Source of the DNA: JBKHHU01 sp046539045
GTDB taxonomy: Bacteria; Planctomycetota; Phycisphaerae; SM23-33
Direction: 5' to 3'
Assembly: GCA_046539045.1 (NCBI GenBank)
Contig: JBKHHU010000024.1
Location: 1-25,646, forward strand
Length of the DNA: 25,646 nt
In this document: positions 7,197 through 14,829 of the stretch, in pieces
Layout: every line of letters starts with the position of its first letter
How positions within the stretch are numbered: the first letter of the stretch is position 1
Program-made: the position numbers and the translations under genes
Notes under the pieces: generated by a model
Database searches by the model: none
Told to the model about the DNA's origin: nothing
What the model saw: the letters and a program-made list of their open reading frames with translations, nothing else

Positions 7197-9827
7197 ATGG
7201 CAAGGAAGGAAAGTTCAGCACAACTCGAGACGCCCGCGATGCGGCAGTACCGCTCGTTCAAGGAGCAGTACCCGGATTATGTCCTTCTGTTCCGCATGGG
7301 CGATTTCTACGAACTGTTCAACGAGGACGCCAAGATCGCCTCCCGCGTGCTGGGGCTCGCTCTGACCAGTCGCAGCAAGGGCCCCACAGCCATCCCGCTG
7401 GCGGGCATGCCTTACCACGCACTGGACAACTACCTCGGCAGGCTCATCAAGGCAGGCCACCGCGTGGCGATCTGCGAGCAGGTGGAAGACCCCAAACAGG
7501 CCAAGGGCGTGGTCAAGCGGGACGTGGTCCGGCTGGTCACGCCGGGCACGCTCACCGATGAAACGCTCCTCGAGCAGCGAGAGGGCAATTACCTGGCGAG
7601 CATCTTCCAGTCGTCCGGCGGGAAGAAGAACGCCGACCCGGCCGTCGGGCTGGCGTGGGTGGAGCTGTCCAGCGGGGCGTTCTGGACGATGACGCTCCCG
7701 CCGAACCAGTTGCTGGATGAGCTGGTGCGGATCGGTCCGGCGGAAGTGATCTTCCCCGAGTCCGGCAGGTTCGACAGCCCGAAATTCCGCGAGATGCTCC
7801 AGCAGGCGACCGGGGCCGTCGCGACCGGGCGCGCACCGTGGGCCTTCGACGCCCATGCCGCCCAAGACGCACTGGCCGAGCACTTCGGCACGCAGACGCT
7901 GGAAGGCTTCGGCTACGACGGCTGGGATGAATCGATCTCTGCGGCAGGGGCGGTTGTCGAGTATCTTCGCGAGACGCAGCGGACGGCCTTGGGGCACATT
8001 CGCTCCATGCGGCAGTTCGACCGCAGCGATCACATGAGCATCGACGGCAACACGCTGCGGTGCCTGGAGGTCCACCGCACGCTGCGGAACAATTCCCGCG
8101 CGGGCAGTCTGCTTGCGTGCATTGACAAAACCTGCACCGGAATGGGTGCCCGCCTGCTGGAACGGTGGCTGACGTTCCCGCTGACCGGCTACAGCGACAT
8201 CGTCGCCCGGCAGGATGCCGTCGAGGAGCTGATGCTCGACCGCGGGCGACTTGAAGGCGTCCGGGAGTTGCTGAAGGAAGTCGCCCAGATCGACCGGATC
8301 GCCGCGAATATCGCCCTGGCGCGGGTCAAACCGCGGGAACTGGTGGCGCTGGGAACGACACTGCAGACACTGCCCCAGCTGGCGCAGGTCCTCGGCGAGT
8401 GCAAGGCGGACCTGACAACCGACCTGCTTCCGAAATTCAACGGCCTGGGCGAGCCGGACCAGCTCATCGCCGCCTCCATTGACCCGGATTGCCCGAACGT
8501 GCTCCGCGAGGGCGGGGTCATCGCCGACGGGTACAACGAGGAACTCGACCGTCTCCGACGCATCGGCACCGACGGCCAGAGCTGGCTGGCGACCTACCAG
8601 AAGCAGCAGACCCAAGCCACCGGCATCCCGACGCTGAAGGTCGGGTTCAACAAGGTCTTCGGCTATTACATCGAGGTCACCCACGCCCACAAGGAGAAGG
8701 TGCCCGCGTCGTTCGTCCGCAAGCAGACCCTCAAGAACGCCGAGCGGTACATCACCGATGAGCTGAAGCGGTACGAGTCGGAGGTGCTGACCGCGGAGGA
8801 GCGGGCCAAGAGCCTGGAGAACGACCTGTTCGAGCAGATCCGCCGCGAGCTGGCTGAGCACATCGACGGGTTCCAGGCGGCGGCAGAAGCGCTGTCGACA
8901 CTGGACGTACTGTGCGGGCTGGCCCAGTTGGCGATCGAGCGAGGCTACCGCCGGCCCGTCGTCACGCAGGACAACGTGCTGCACATCGTCGGCGGCAAGC
9001 ATCCGGTGCTGGCAGAGCAGCTCCGCGAGGAGTTCGTGCCCAACGACGTGGAGATGGGGGCCAAGGACGACCGCCTGCTGATGATCACCGGCCCGAACAT
9101 GGCCGGCAAGTCCACCTACATTCGCCAGGTCGCCCTGCTGACGCTTCTGGCCCAGACGGGCAGCTTCATCCCCGCAGAGGAAGCGACCGTCGGGCTGGCG
9201 GATCGCATTTTCACCCGCGTCGGGGCGGCCGATGAACTGACCCGCGGGCTCTCGACGTTCATGCTGGAGATGGTCGAGACCGCTAACATTCTGAACAACG
9301 CAACCAGCCGCTCGCTGGTGATTCTCGACGAAGTCGGACGCGGCACCAGCACCTCCGACGGGCTCTCGCTGGCATGGGCGATCTGCGAACACATCGCCCT
9401 GCGGGTCAAGTGCCGCACGCTGTTCGCCACGCACTACCACGAGCTGACCGAGCTGGAAACCGTTCTGGACGGGACGAAGAACCTCAACGTGGCCGTGCGG
9501 GAATGGAACGACGAGGTCGTTTTCCTGCACAAGATCATTGAGGGCGGGGCGGATCAGAGTTATGGTATCCACGTCGCCCGCCTGGCTGGGGTGCCCAAAC
9601 AGGTGATCGACCGGGCCCGGGCGATTCTCCCGCAGATCGAAGCGAGCGTAGCCGAGCAACTGGACATGCCCGAACTGGCAGAACGCGCCCGACTGGCTGC
9701 CCAGCAGATGCAACTGTTCGCCGACCCAGCCAGCCGCGTTGCCAGCGAACTCAAACATACCGACCTGGACAACATGACGCCCATCCAGGCACTGGACCTG
9801 ATCCGGAAACTCAAATCGGAGCTTTGA
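7197..9827 (+). CDS. mutS: DNA mismatch repair protein MutS
   Basis: The product has 876 residues, normal for bacterial MutS1, which recognises mispaired bases and recruits MutL. The N-terminal mismatch-binding domain has MRQYRSFKEQYPDYVLLFRM followed by GDFYELF, which includes the Phe-x-Glu motif that stacks on the mismatch. The connector, core and clamp regions follow in order; the clamp contains FGYYIEVTHAHKEKVP and RKQTLKNAERYITDELK. The ATPase domain carries Walker A GPNMAGKST (near residue 632), the ordered loop GAADELTRGLSTFMLEM, Walker B ILDEVGRGTST and the ATHYHEL switch. A C-terminal helical tail is present, so this is MutS1 and not the MutS2 type. No mutL is in the window. The gene appears intact. 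Its start codon lies so close to the predicted -10 that the message may be leaderless. Confidence 0.98.
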   Translation: MARKESSAQLETPAMRQYRSFKEQYPDYVLLFRMGDFYELFNEDAKIASRVLGLALTSRSKGPTAIPLAGMPYHALDNYLGRLIKAGHRVAICEQVEDPKQAKGVVKRDVVRLVTPGTLTDETLLEQREGNYLASIFQSSGGKKNADPAVGLAWVELSSGAFWTMTLPPNQLLDELVRIGPAEVIFPESGRFDSPKFREMLQQATGAVATGRAPWAFDAHAAQDALAEHFGTQTLEGFGYDGWDESISAAGAVVEYLRETQRTALGHIRSMRQFDRSDHMSIDGNTLRCLEVHRTLRNNSRAGSLLACIDKTCTGMGARLLERWLTFPLTGYSDIVARQDAVEELMLDRGRLEGVRELLKEVAQIDRIAANIALARVKPRELVALGTTLQTLPQLAQVLGECKADLTTDLLPKFNGLGEPDQLIAASIDPDCPNVLREGGVIADGYNEELDRLRRIGTDGQSWLATYQKQQTQATGIPTLKVGFNKVFGYYIEVTHAHKEKVPASFVRKQTLKNAERYITDELKRYESEVLTAEERAKSLENDLFEQIRRELAEHIDGFQAAAEALSTLDVLCGLAQLAIERGYRRPVVTQDNVLHIVGGKHPVLAEQLREEFVPNDVEMGAKDDRLLMITGPNMAGKSTYIRQVALLTLLAQTGSFIPAEEATVGLADRIFTRVGAADELTRGLSTFMLEMVETANILNNATSRSLVILDEVGRGTSTSDGLSLAWAICEHIALRVKCRTLFATHYHELTELETVLDGTKNLNVAVREWNDEVVFLHKIIEGGADQSYGIHVARLAGVPKQVIDRARAILPQIEASVAEQLDMPELAERARLAAQQMQLFADPASRVASELKHTDLDNMTPIQALDLIRKLKSEL

Positions 9828-9834
9828 GTGATCG

Positions 9835-9859
9835 CCACGGAGACACGGAGGACACAGAG
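9835..9859. repeat. Degenerate octamer repeat, first family (CCACGGAG-type)
   Basis: Immediately after mutS the sequence reads as consecutive eight-base units ccacggag, acacggag, gacacaga. Units one and two differ at one base. Similar 'acacggag' strings are a familiar dispersed intergenic element in planctomycete and related genomes, to my recollection. It lies 8 bases beyond the mutS stop codon and is transcribed with it. Confidence 0.6.
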
Positions 9860-9885
9860 TTTTCATGGTAGACCGGCCGGGGCGA

Positions 9886-9925
9886 CGAATTCACGAATTC
9901 ACCAATCAACGAGTTAACGAACAAT
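9886..9925. repeat. Degenerate octamer repeat, second family (CGAATTCA-type)
   Basis: Five consecutive eight-base units run cgaattca, cgaattca, ccaatcaa, cgagttaa, cgaacaat. The first two are identical and the others drift progressively. The last unit overlaps the ATG of the sulfatase gene, so the array forms the entire region where a ribosome binding site would be expected. The AT-rich composition contrasts with the surrounding GC-rich DNA. Confidence 0.7.
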
Positions 9926-11261
9926 GAATCGCCCGAACATACTGTTTCTGATGAGCGACGAGCACCGCTACGACTTGGCGGGGTTTGCCGGCAATGACGT
10001 TATCCGCACACCGACGCTGGACTGGTTGGCCCAGACGGGCGTGGTGTTTGACAACGCTTACACGCCTTCGCCGATCTGCATTCCGGGCCGGCAGGCGATG
10101 ATGACCGGCAAGTTTCCCAAACATTGCGGCTGTGAGCATTTCGGGCAGGATATCGAGCCGGGCAGCATGACCTTCGCCAGGCGACTGAGTCAGTACGGGT
10201 ACGACTCGGTCTGCTGCGGGAAGCTGCATCATGTGGGCCCGGATCAGATGCAGGGCTGGACGCAGCGGCCTTTCGGGGACATCCGCCTCAAACCGTGGGC
10301 GATCGACGGGCTGCAGCGCGACCAACTGCCGGAGGGGCCGAAGTGGAAAGACTTCAAGTGGTCCGACGCCAAGGAGATCAAGCGCGCAGGCATCGGCCCG
10401 AGTCGCTACGCCGAGGCGGACAAACTCGCCACCGCCACCGCGATCAACCACATCCGCAACCACTTCTGCGATGTCTTCTACGACCGGCCGACCGCGTACA
10501 AGCCCCTGCTGCTCAAGCACAGCCTCATCCAGCCGCATTACCCGTACATGACCGACCAGGACAAGCTGGAATACTACATCAACCGCGTCACGCCGTTCTC
10601 GGATGAGGAGGTATTCGGCCACCCGTTCCTCTCCCAGCGGGAGGTGGTGCCCGGTAAGGACGTCAACGATCGCGAGCTGAAGCGCGTCACCGCGGCGTAC
10701 TACGGGATGGTCGAGACCATCGACGAGCATTACGGCAGCGTGTTGGACATGCTCCGGCAGGTCGGGCAGGACCTGGACGACTGGATCATCATCTACACCA
10801 GCGACCACGGCGAAATGCTCGGCCAGCACGGGATCTGGGAGAAACAGAAGTTCTTCGAAGCCTCCGTGCGCGTGCCGCTGATCATCCGCTACCCCCGGCG
10901 GTTCCAGCCGGGACGGGTCCGGCAGAACGTGAACCTCTGCGACCTGTTCGCCACGCTGACGGACCTGACGGACGTGCCGACACCGGACGATCTGGACTCC
11001 CGCAGTCTCGTGGCGTTGATGGAAGGCAACCCCGACGGCTGGGATGACGAGTCGGTCAGCCAGTTCAAGGGCACCAACTGCATGATCAAACGCGGCGACC
11101 TGAAGTACCAGTGGTACGGAGAAGACATGCCGGAAGTCCTGTTCGACCTGTCCGCCGACCCGGGCGAGACGCAGAATATCATCGACCAGCCGCCCTATGC
11201 CGAAGCGGTGAAGCGTTTCCGCGGACGCCTGAAGGAGCTCGGCTTCGGCCCGGGAAGCTGA
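9924..11261 (+). CDS. Sulfatase, Cys-type formylglycine-dependent arylsulfatase family
   Basis: The product has 445 residues. Type I sulfatases hydrolyse sulfate esters using a formylglycine made from a Cys in the C-x-P-x-R motif. Here that motif is C52-I-P-G-R56, followed by QAMMTGKFP as in typical family members. The N-terminus RPNILFLMSDEHRYD supplies the first metal-binding acidic residues, and the distal metal site is in IIIYTSDHGEMLGQHGIWEK. The C-terminus ends with the usual FDLSADPGETQN strand. There is no obvious signal peptide, so the protein may be cytoplasmic, in contrast to the many exported planctomycete sulfatases; this resembles choline-sulfatase-like or phosphonate-hydrolase-like members. 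The substrate is unknown. No formylglycine-generating enzyme is nearby. The start codon sits at the end of an octamer repeat array and has no ribosome binding site. Confidence 0.92.
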   Translation: MNRPNILFLMSDEHRYDLAGFAGNDVIRTPTLDWLAQTGVVFDNAYTPSPICIPGRQAMMTGKFPKHCGCEHFGQDIEPGSMTFARRLSQYGYDSVCCGKLHHVGPDQMQGWTQRPFGDIRLKPWAIDGLQRDQLPEGPKWKDFKWSDAKEIKRAGIGPSRYAEADKLATATAINHIRNHFCDVFYDRPTAYKPLLLKHSLIQPHYPYMTDQDKLEYYINRVTPFSDEEVFGHPFLSQREVVPGKDVNDRELKRVTAAYYGMVETIDEHYGSVLDMLRQVGQDLDDWIIIYTSDHGEMLGQHGIWEKQKFFEASVRVPLIIRYPRRFQPGRVRQNVNLCDLFATLTDLTDVPTPDDLDSRSLVALMEGNPDGWDDESVSQFKGTNCMIKRGDLKYQWYGEDMPEVLFDLSADPGETQNIIDQPPYAEAVKRFRGRLKELGFGPGS

Positions 11262-11290
11262 GCAGCATCCCGATCTGAACAATCAGCGTT

Positions 11291-11318
11291 CATCTGTGGC
11301 GACCACAATCCGCAGATG
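11291..11318 (+). terminator. Possible hairpin terminator after the sulfatase
   Basis: A 9-base stem (11291-11299 with 11310-11318, one G-U pair) encloses a 10-base loop, beginning 30 bases after the sulfatase stop. No T-run follows, so intrinsic termination is uncertain. Confidence 0.3.
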
Positions 11319-11400
11319 TCCTGCGTCTCGTGCACATCTGCTGAGCATGCGGCCCCAATCTGCCGGTCTCTCAAGAAATCGCGTTCATTTTTCTACTCAC

Positions 11401-11418
11401 GTCCGGCCCTTTCCGGAC
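11401..11418. repeat. Small perfect hairpin before the membrane protein gene
   Basis: GTCCGG (11401-11406) and CCGGAC (11413-11418) form a 6-base stem with a 6-base loop, 54 bases before the ATG of the next gene. It may be a leader structure or chance in GC-rich DNA. I see nothing else supportable between 11262 and 11472. Confidence 0.25.
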
Positions 11419-11472
11419 CGAAGTACCCAGTGAGCCCTCAGTGCGCATCTCGGCGCCCGGGCGGGAACTGGT

Positions 11473-12264
11473 ATGGAAACGCAACAGGACAATCCACACA
11501 AGGGCATCGTCATTTCGATGCCGCTGGCGCTGCTGCTGGCGGTGGCGTTTTTCATGCCCTGGCTGAAGCTCTCGTGCAACTCCATCCGGGCGGTGCCCCA
11601 GGAGAAGCTCTACGAGGTCGGTATCTACCCGGAACTGGCCCGCGATTATCCGACCGTGGCCACTGCCAGCGGATGGCAGATCGCGTTGGGGCGTGTGGAC
11701 GTCTCCGGCCCGTACAAGGCGGCAGTGCGGAACATCACGCGGGAGTGGGATCCGGTCCCGTCGCGCTGGTGGGTGTTCGGAGGACTGCTGGCGCCGCTGG
11801 GTCTGCTGGCGATCTGCGGGCTCGGCATCAGCGGGAACATGCCGCGAGAGCTGGTCGGCAAGATCATCATCGGCCTGGCAGTGGTGGGGCTGGCGGTGCT
11901 GGTGGGGGTAGCCTGCCAGGACTACATGAACGACGTATACTCAGCCAGTGAGGAAACGCTGGCGGCTCACGGGATCGTCCTCAACTCGACAGGCGAACAG
12001 GCGCTGGAGCAGTCGCGGGCGCGGGCGCGCTCGCATCTGCCCACCGGAGGAACGCCTGTTCTATGGGGTTCGATGGGCGTCTACGTCATGGTCGCGATCT
12101 GCGGTATCGTCGCGCTGGTCGCGCCGCAGGAACAGGTGAAAATCGCCGCGGACCCCAAAGAGCCCCAGCCGCACCCGGAGATATACACCGGCATCCCGGG
12201 TATGGACAGACGCCAGGAAATCCAATCGCTCGGGCCGGATATCTTCGATCCGAACGACCGATGA
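11473..12264 (+). CDS. Hypothetical four-helix membrane protein
   Basis: I do not recognise this 263-residue protein. Four hydrophobic segments are visible: residues about 13-36 (ending FFMPWLKLSC), about 97-117 (WWVFGGLLAPLGLLAICGLG), about 128-148 (KIIIGLAVVGLAVLVGVAC) and about 199-217 (GVYVMVAICGIVALVAP). Between helices 1 and 2 lies a loop of about 60 residues, and between 3 and 4 one of about 50. The final 45 residues are polar and proline-rich and end in DIFDPNDR. Spacing suggests both termini lie on the same side, probably the cytoplasm. The start is the first ATG of the frame, with a GGGCGGGA stretch just upstream. It is followed by a long non-coding stretch and the ParA block, but no functional tie is visible. 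Confidence 0.7.
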   Translation: METQQDNPHKGIVISMPLALLLAVAFFMPWLKLSCNSIRAVPQEKLYEVGIYPELARDYPTVATASGWQIALGRVDVSGPYKAAVRNITREWDPVPSRWWVFGGLLAPLGLLAICGLGISGNMPRELVGKIIIGLAVVGLAVLVGVACQDYMNDVYSASEETLAAHGIVLNSTGEQALEQSRARARSHLPTGGTPVLWGSMGVYVMVAICGIVALVAPQEQVKIAADPKEPQPHPEIYTGIPGMDRRQEIQSLGPDIFDPNDR

Positions 12265-12675
12265 GCCGGCGCCTGACTTTCCCCGCGGTAAGGTCTTCTC
12301 CGCGAGAGCTTCCCCCGGCCGGGAAAAACCGTCGTCGCAAGGCCCTTGAAGGCCTCCCGCCGCTCAAGGGCCGCATGGAACAAGCCGATTGGTACTGTGT
12401 TCCGACGGCAGGAACCGATGCGGGCGATCCGAATTGGTCTGAAGCTGCCCGGAATCTTAGATTTAGGATGTGGAACCCGGTCCGAGCCGCCTCGGCGGTC
12501 GACGCCGCTGTTCCGCATGTCATAGCGATCTCTTTGGCTGCCCATGGAGCAGCTCCTTGACGCAGATGAAACCATCCGGGGCTGATATCAGGAGCAGGCC
12601 AGACAGGGGCCCCGACGAGGATAAATCCAGCGAGCAATCAGACAGGCAACCGAGGCACAACGGAGAGTGGATCCG
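12265..12675. other. Intergenic stretch of about 410 bases upstream of the ParA block
   Basis: No convincing gene is present; reading frames here look like random GC-rich frames. The stretch contains several short inverted repeats: a 9-base perfect stem at 12341-12372, a 5-base stem GTTCC/GGAAC near 12400, CCGAG/CTCGG near 12482, and GGAG/CTCC near 12545. I found no obvious iterated direct repeat that would mark a centromere, but degenerate repeats could be missed by eye. The AT-richest spot is around 12457-12470. Confidence 0.5.
12341..12372. repeat. Perfect 9-base inverted repeat in the ParA upstream region
   Basis: GGCCCTTGA (12341-12349) is the exact reverse complement of TCAAGGGCC (12364-12372), with a 14-base loop. 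It is not followed by a T-run. It could be an RNA hairpin or a dyad-symmetric protein site about 300 bases upstream of the ParA gene. Confidence 0.5.
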
Positions 12676-14409
12676 ATGTACACGATCTCATTGATCAACG
12701 AAAAAGGCGGAACCGGTAAGACGACCACGACGGTCAATCTCGCAGCCGCTCTGGGAGAGATGGGGCACAAGGTGCTCCTGGTGGACCTGGACGGTCAGGC
12801 GGCCTCTTCCCGCTGGATGGGCGTGGAGGACGACGGCAGGCTGGCCGACGCGATCTGGGCAGGCGGTGGTCTGGAGCCGATTCCCGACGTGATGGAAAAC
12901 GTCTCGCTGGCCCCGGCTCACGTGCGCCTGGACGCGGTGGCACACGACCTCCGGCCGACGCAGGGCGGTCAGCTTCGGAAGGTCCTCATGGAGGTTTCCG
13001 ACGCGTACGACTACATCATCATGGACTGCCCGCCGAGTTTGAACAACCGCCTGATCGGCAATGCGCTGCTGGCGTCGACGCACACGATCGTGCCGGTGGA
13101 AACGTCCATTCTCGCTCTGGACGGGCTGAAGATCCTGCTGACGACCCTCAGCGACGTCCAGGACAGCTTCGGACATGATGTCAAGCTGCTCGGCGTGGTC
13201 GCCTGCCGGTTCGATGCCCGCACCCGCCTGAGCCGACTGGTGCTGGAAGAACTGCAGCGGACCATGCCCGGACGCATCTTCGACACCGTCGTTCACGAAA
13301 ACGTCCGCGTTCGCGAATGCCCCGCCAGCGCCAAGAGCATCCTGGATTTCGCCCCGGAATGCAAAGCCTGCGAAGACTTCCGAGCACTGGCGGCTGAGAC
13401 GATCCGCCGGCTGGAGGAATCCGAGACGCAGGAAGACCAGGGACGCCTGACCATCGATCACGGCTGGGCTGAGTTGCGGCGCAAGATCCGCGAGCAACGT
13501 GGTACGGCAAAGACCGGCAGCACTCGCGATCTGGATGTCGACAGCGCCAGCATCGAAGAACTCGAGCAGATCGTCCGCGAAGAGATCGACGGTGAGCAGC
13601 CGCATTACGAAGATATGCCCGAACAGCCCGCTCCGCAGGCGTGGGGCACCGTCGAAGAAGACGCTCCCGAGCAGACCCAGCCGTGGGAGGTCGAGCCGGA
13701 CGCCGAAGACGAAGTCCAGTTCCAAACCCCCGCTGGGGAAGACGAAGTGTATCCGCCCGAGCTGGAAGAGCCCGATGTGCAGCTGGATCCGTCGATGGCA
13801 GGGTGGGCCGACGACCTCAACCTCGATGCCGAACAGGACATCAGCTTCGAGACCCCGGACCAACCCGAGCCGGTGACGCCACCGTCCCCGCCGGTGGCAG
13901 AGGATGCCCAGACGGCCGGCGATTTCAACCCGCTGGACCTCTGTCAGCCCCCGGCTCAGACGCCGCAACAAGAGCCGGCCGCGCAGGAACCGACCCCGGT
14001 CACGCCCTCAGCCCCGGCCGAGGCGCCGAAGGCCAATATCAGCGACCAGAATGAGGAAGAGGATCTCAAGAGCAAAGCCTTCTTCCCGTGGGCGCTGCCG
14101 GAACACCTGCAGGACGGGCCCGGGAACGATCAGGCGCCGCCGGCGCATGCGAATCGCCCGGAGCCGGCGTGGAAAGAGCCTTCCGATACCGAGGAGACGG
14201 ACTTCCTGCAGGCGGAGATTCTCTCGGAAGGGCCTGGAGTCAATTCCGCTGCCCTGGATGACGAACTGGCACCCCCGCCCCCGGTCGATGAAGACGAAGG
14301 ACCGGACATTGAGCTCGAGAATCCTCCGACCGTGAAAGGAAGCCGATCCGGCCAGGACAAGTTCCCCGCGCTGCGCAAGTTCCTGAAGAAGCTGGTGCCG
14401 TCCGAGTAG
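12676..14409 (+). CDS. ParA-family ATPase with long acidic, proline-rich C-terminal tail
   Basis: The 577-residue product begins with a ParA/MinD-type ATPase (residues about 1-250): deviant Walker A EKGGTGKTTTT, switch I VDLDGQAASS (usually D-P-Q), Walker B IIMDCPPSLNN, and the typical VACRFDARTRLSRLVLEEL region. There is no N-terminal helix-turn-helix, so it resembles the short ParAs that work with ribbon-helix-helix or small adaptor partners. Residues about 250-555 are rich in Glu, Asp, Pro and Gln, with near-repeats EDEVQFQTP and EQDISFETP, and are predicted to be disordered. The last 20 residues turn basic (KFPALRKFLKKL). ParA proteins bind DNA as ATP dimers and position plasmids, chromosomes or protein assemblies. 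The ATG at 12676 is preferred over the GTG at 12667 because GGAG at 12662-12665 is correctly spaced for it. Two small genes follow on the same strand. Confidence 0.87.
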   Translation: MYTISLINEKGGTGKTTTTVNLAAALGEMGHKVLLVDLDGQAASSRWMGVEDDGRLADAIWAGGGLEPIPDVMENVSLAPAHVRLDAVAHDLRPTQGGQLRKVLMEVSDAYDYIIMDCPPSLNNRLIGNALLASTHTIVPVETSILALDGLKILLTTLSDVQDSFGHDVKLLGVVACRFDARTRLSRLVLEELQRTMPGRIFDTVVHENVRVRECPASAKSILDFAPECKACEDFRALAAETIRRLEESETQEDQGRLTIDHGWAELRRKIREQRGTAKTGSTRDLDVDSASIEELEQIVREEIDGEQPHYEDMPEQPAPQAWGTVEEDAPEQTQPWEVEPDAEDEVQFQTPAGEDEVYPPELEEPDVQLDPSMAGWADDLNLDAEQDISFETPDQPEPVTPPSPPVAEDAQTAGDFNPLDLCQPPAQTPQQEPAAQEPTPVTPSAPAEAPKANISDQNEEEDLKSKAFFPWALPEHLQDGPGNDQAPPAHANRPEPAWKEPSDTEETDFLQAEILSEGPGVNSAALDDELAPPPPVDEDEGPDIELENPPTVKGSRSGQDKFPALRKFLKKLVPSE

Positions 14410-14417
14410 TCTTCCCG

Positions 14418-14456
14418 AGACCGGCTCTACCGGATGCCCCGGAGCCCGGCCGGTCT
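14418..14456 (+). promoter_or_regulatory. Intergenic hairpin between the ParA gene and the first small gene
   Basis: AGACCGG (14418-14424) pairs with CCGGTCT (14450-14456); an inner CTC/GAG pairing extends the stem with a bulge. TTT overlaps and follows the 3' arm. It could act as a weak terminator or attenuator that sets the ratio of ParA to the small proteins. Confidence 0.4.
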
Positions 14457-14476
14457 TTCAGGCGGAGTGACGAGCC

Positions 14477-14800
14477 ATGACCAAGATGTCCAAAGAAGAA
14501 CACCCGAGCCCGCCGATGGGCGGAGCCAACCCCGCTGCACCCAAGGCGAACCTGCACGAGGCGATCAGTCGGCTCGGACTGCAGTGCCCGGGCGATATCG
14601 CTCCGGCAGTGCCGGATCTGGTTCCCCAGCCGGTGTCGCCGACGCCCGAAGCGTCGCTCCCGATCGCGCCGCAACCGGTCGAGAACAAACCCGGCAAACC
14701 TAAGCAGCAGAAGAAGAAACAGTATCCCGCGCTGCAGCGGCTGCTGAAACAACGGTTCAGCATCGGCGACGGGCCGCAACCCGACACCGATGACGCTTGA
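14477..14800 (+). CDS. Small proline-rich protein with RLGLQC motif, ParA-linked
   Basis: I do not recognise this 107-residue protein. The N-terminal third ends with NLHEAISRLGLQCPGD, containing RLGLQC (residues 32-37). The middle is proline-rich (residues about 42-70), then a basic stretch KPKQQKKKQ leads to YPALQRLLKQRF (83-94) and an acidic end. The YPAL segment resembles the last residues of the upstream ParA, and RLGLQC recurs in the downstream gene. A GGAG sequence precedes the ATG by about 9 bases, the gene is in the same direction as its neighbours, and the motif sharing supports it as a real gene despite low complexity. It may be an adaptor or scaffold of the ParA system, by analogy with small disordered partners of ParA ATPases such as McdB; this is inference. 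Confidence 0.7.
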   Translation: MTKMSKEEHPSPPMGGANPAAPKANLHEAISRLGLQCPGDIAPAVPDLVPQPVSPTPEASLPIAPQPVENKPGKPKQQKKKQYPALQRLLKQRFSIGDGPQPDTDDA

Positions 14801-14829
14801 TATCACCGCCTTGACGGAAGGACAACGGC

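Noticed and set aside
7215..9866. Open frame of about 880 codons on the minus strand opposite mutS
   Set aside because: It is an antisense shadow caused by high GC content; the plus-strand MutS has every family motif and the antisense peptide has no recognisable domain.
9835..9925. CRISPR array
   Set aside because: The units are only eight bases, contiguous and degenerate, with no spacers and no cas genes.
12290..12430. Possible cyclic-di-GMP or other riboswitch in the hairpin-rich stretch
   Set aside because: Short pieces such as CGTCGCAAGG look suggestive, but the conserved GGCAAACC and GACGCAAAGCC blocks of the class I riboswitch are missing and the gene downstream is 250 bases away.
12063..12560. 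Plus- and minus-strand frames of about 165-180 codons covering the end of the membrane protein and the gap before the ParA gene
   Set aside because: They overlap the membrane-protein gene in another frame, are Arg/Pro/Gly-rich as expected of GC-rich non-coding frames, and lack ribosome binding sites.
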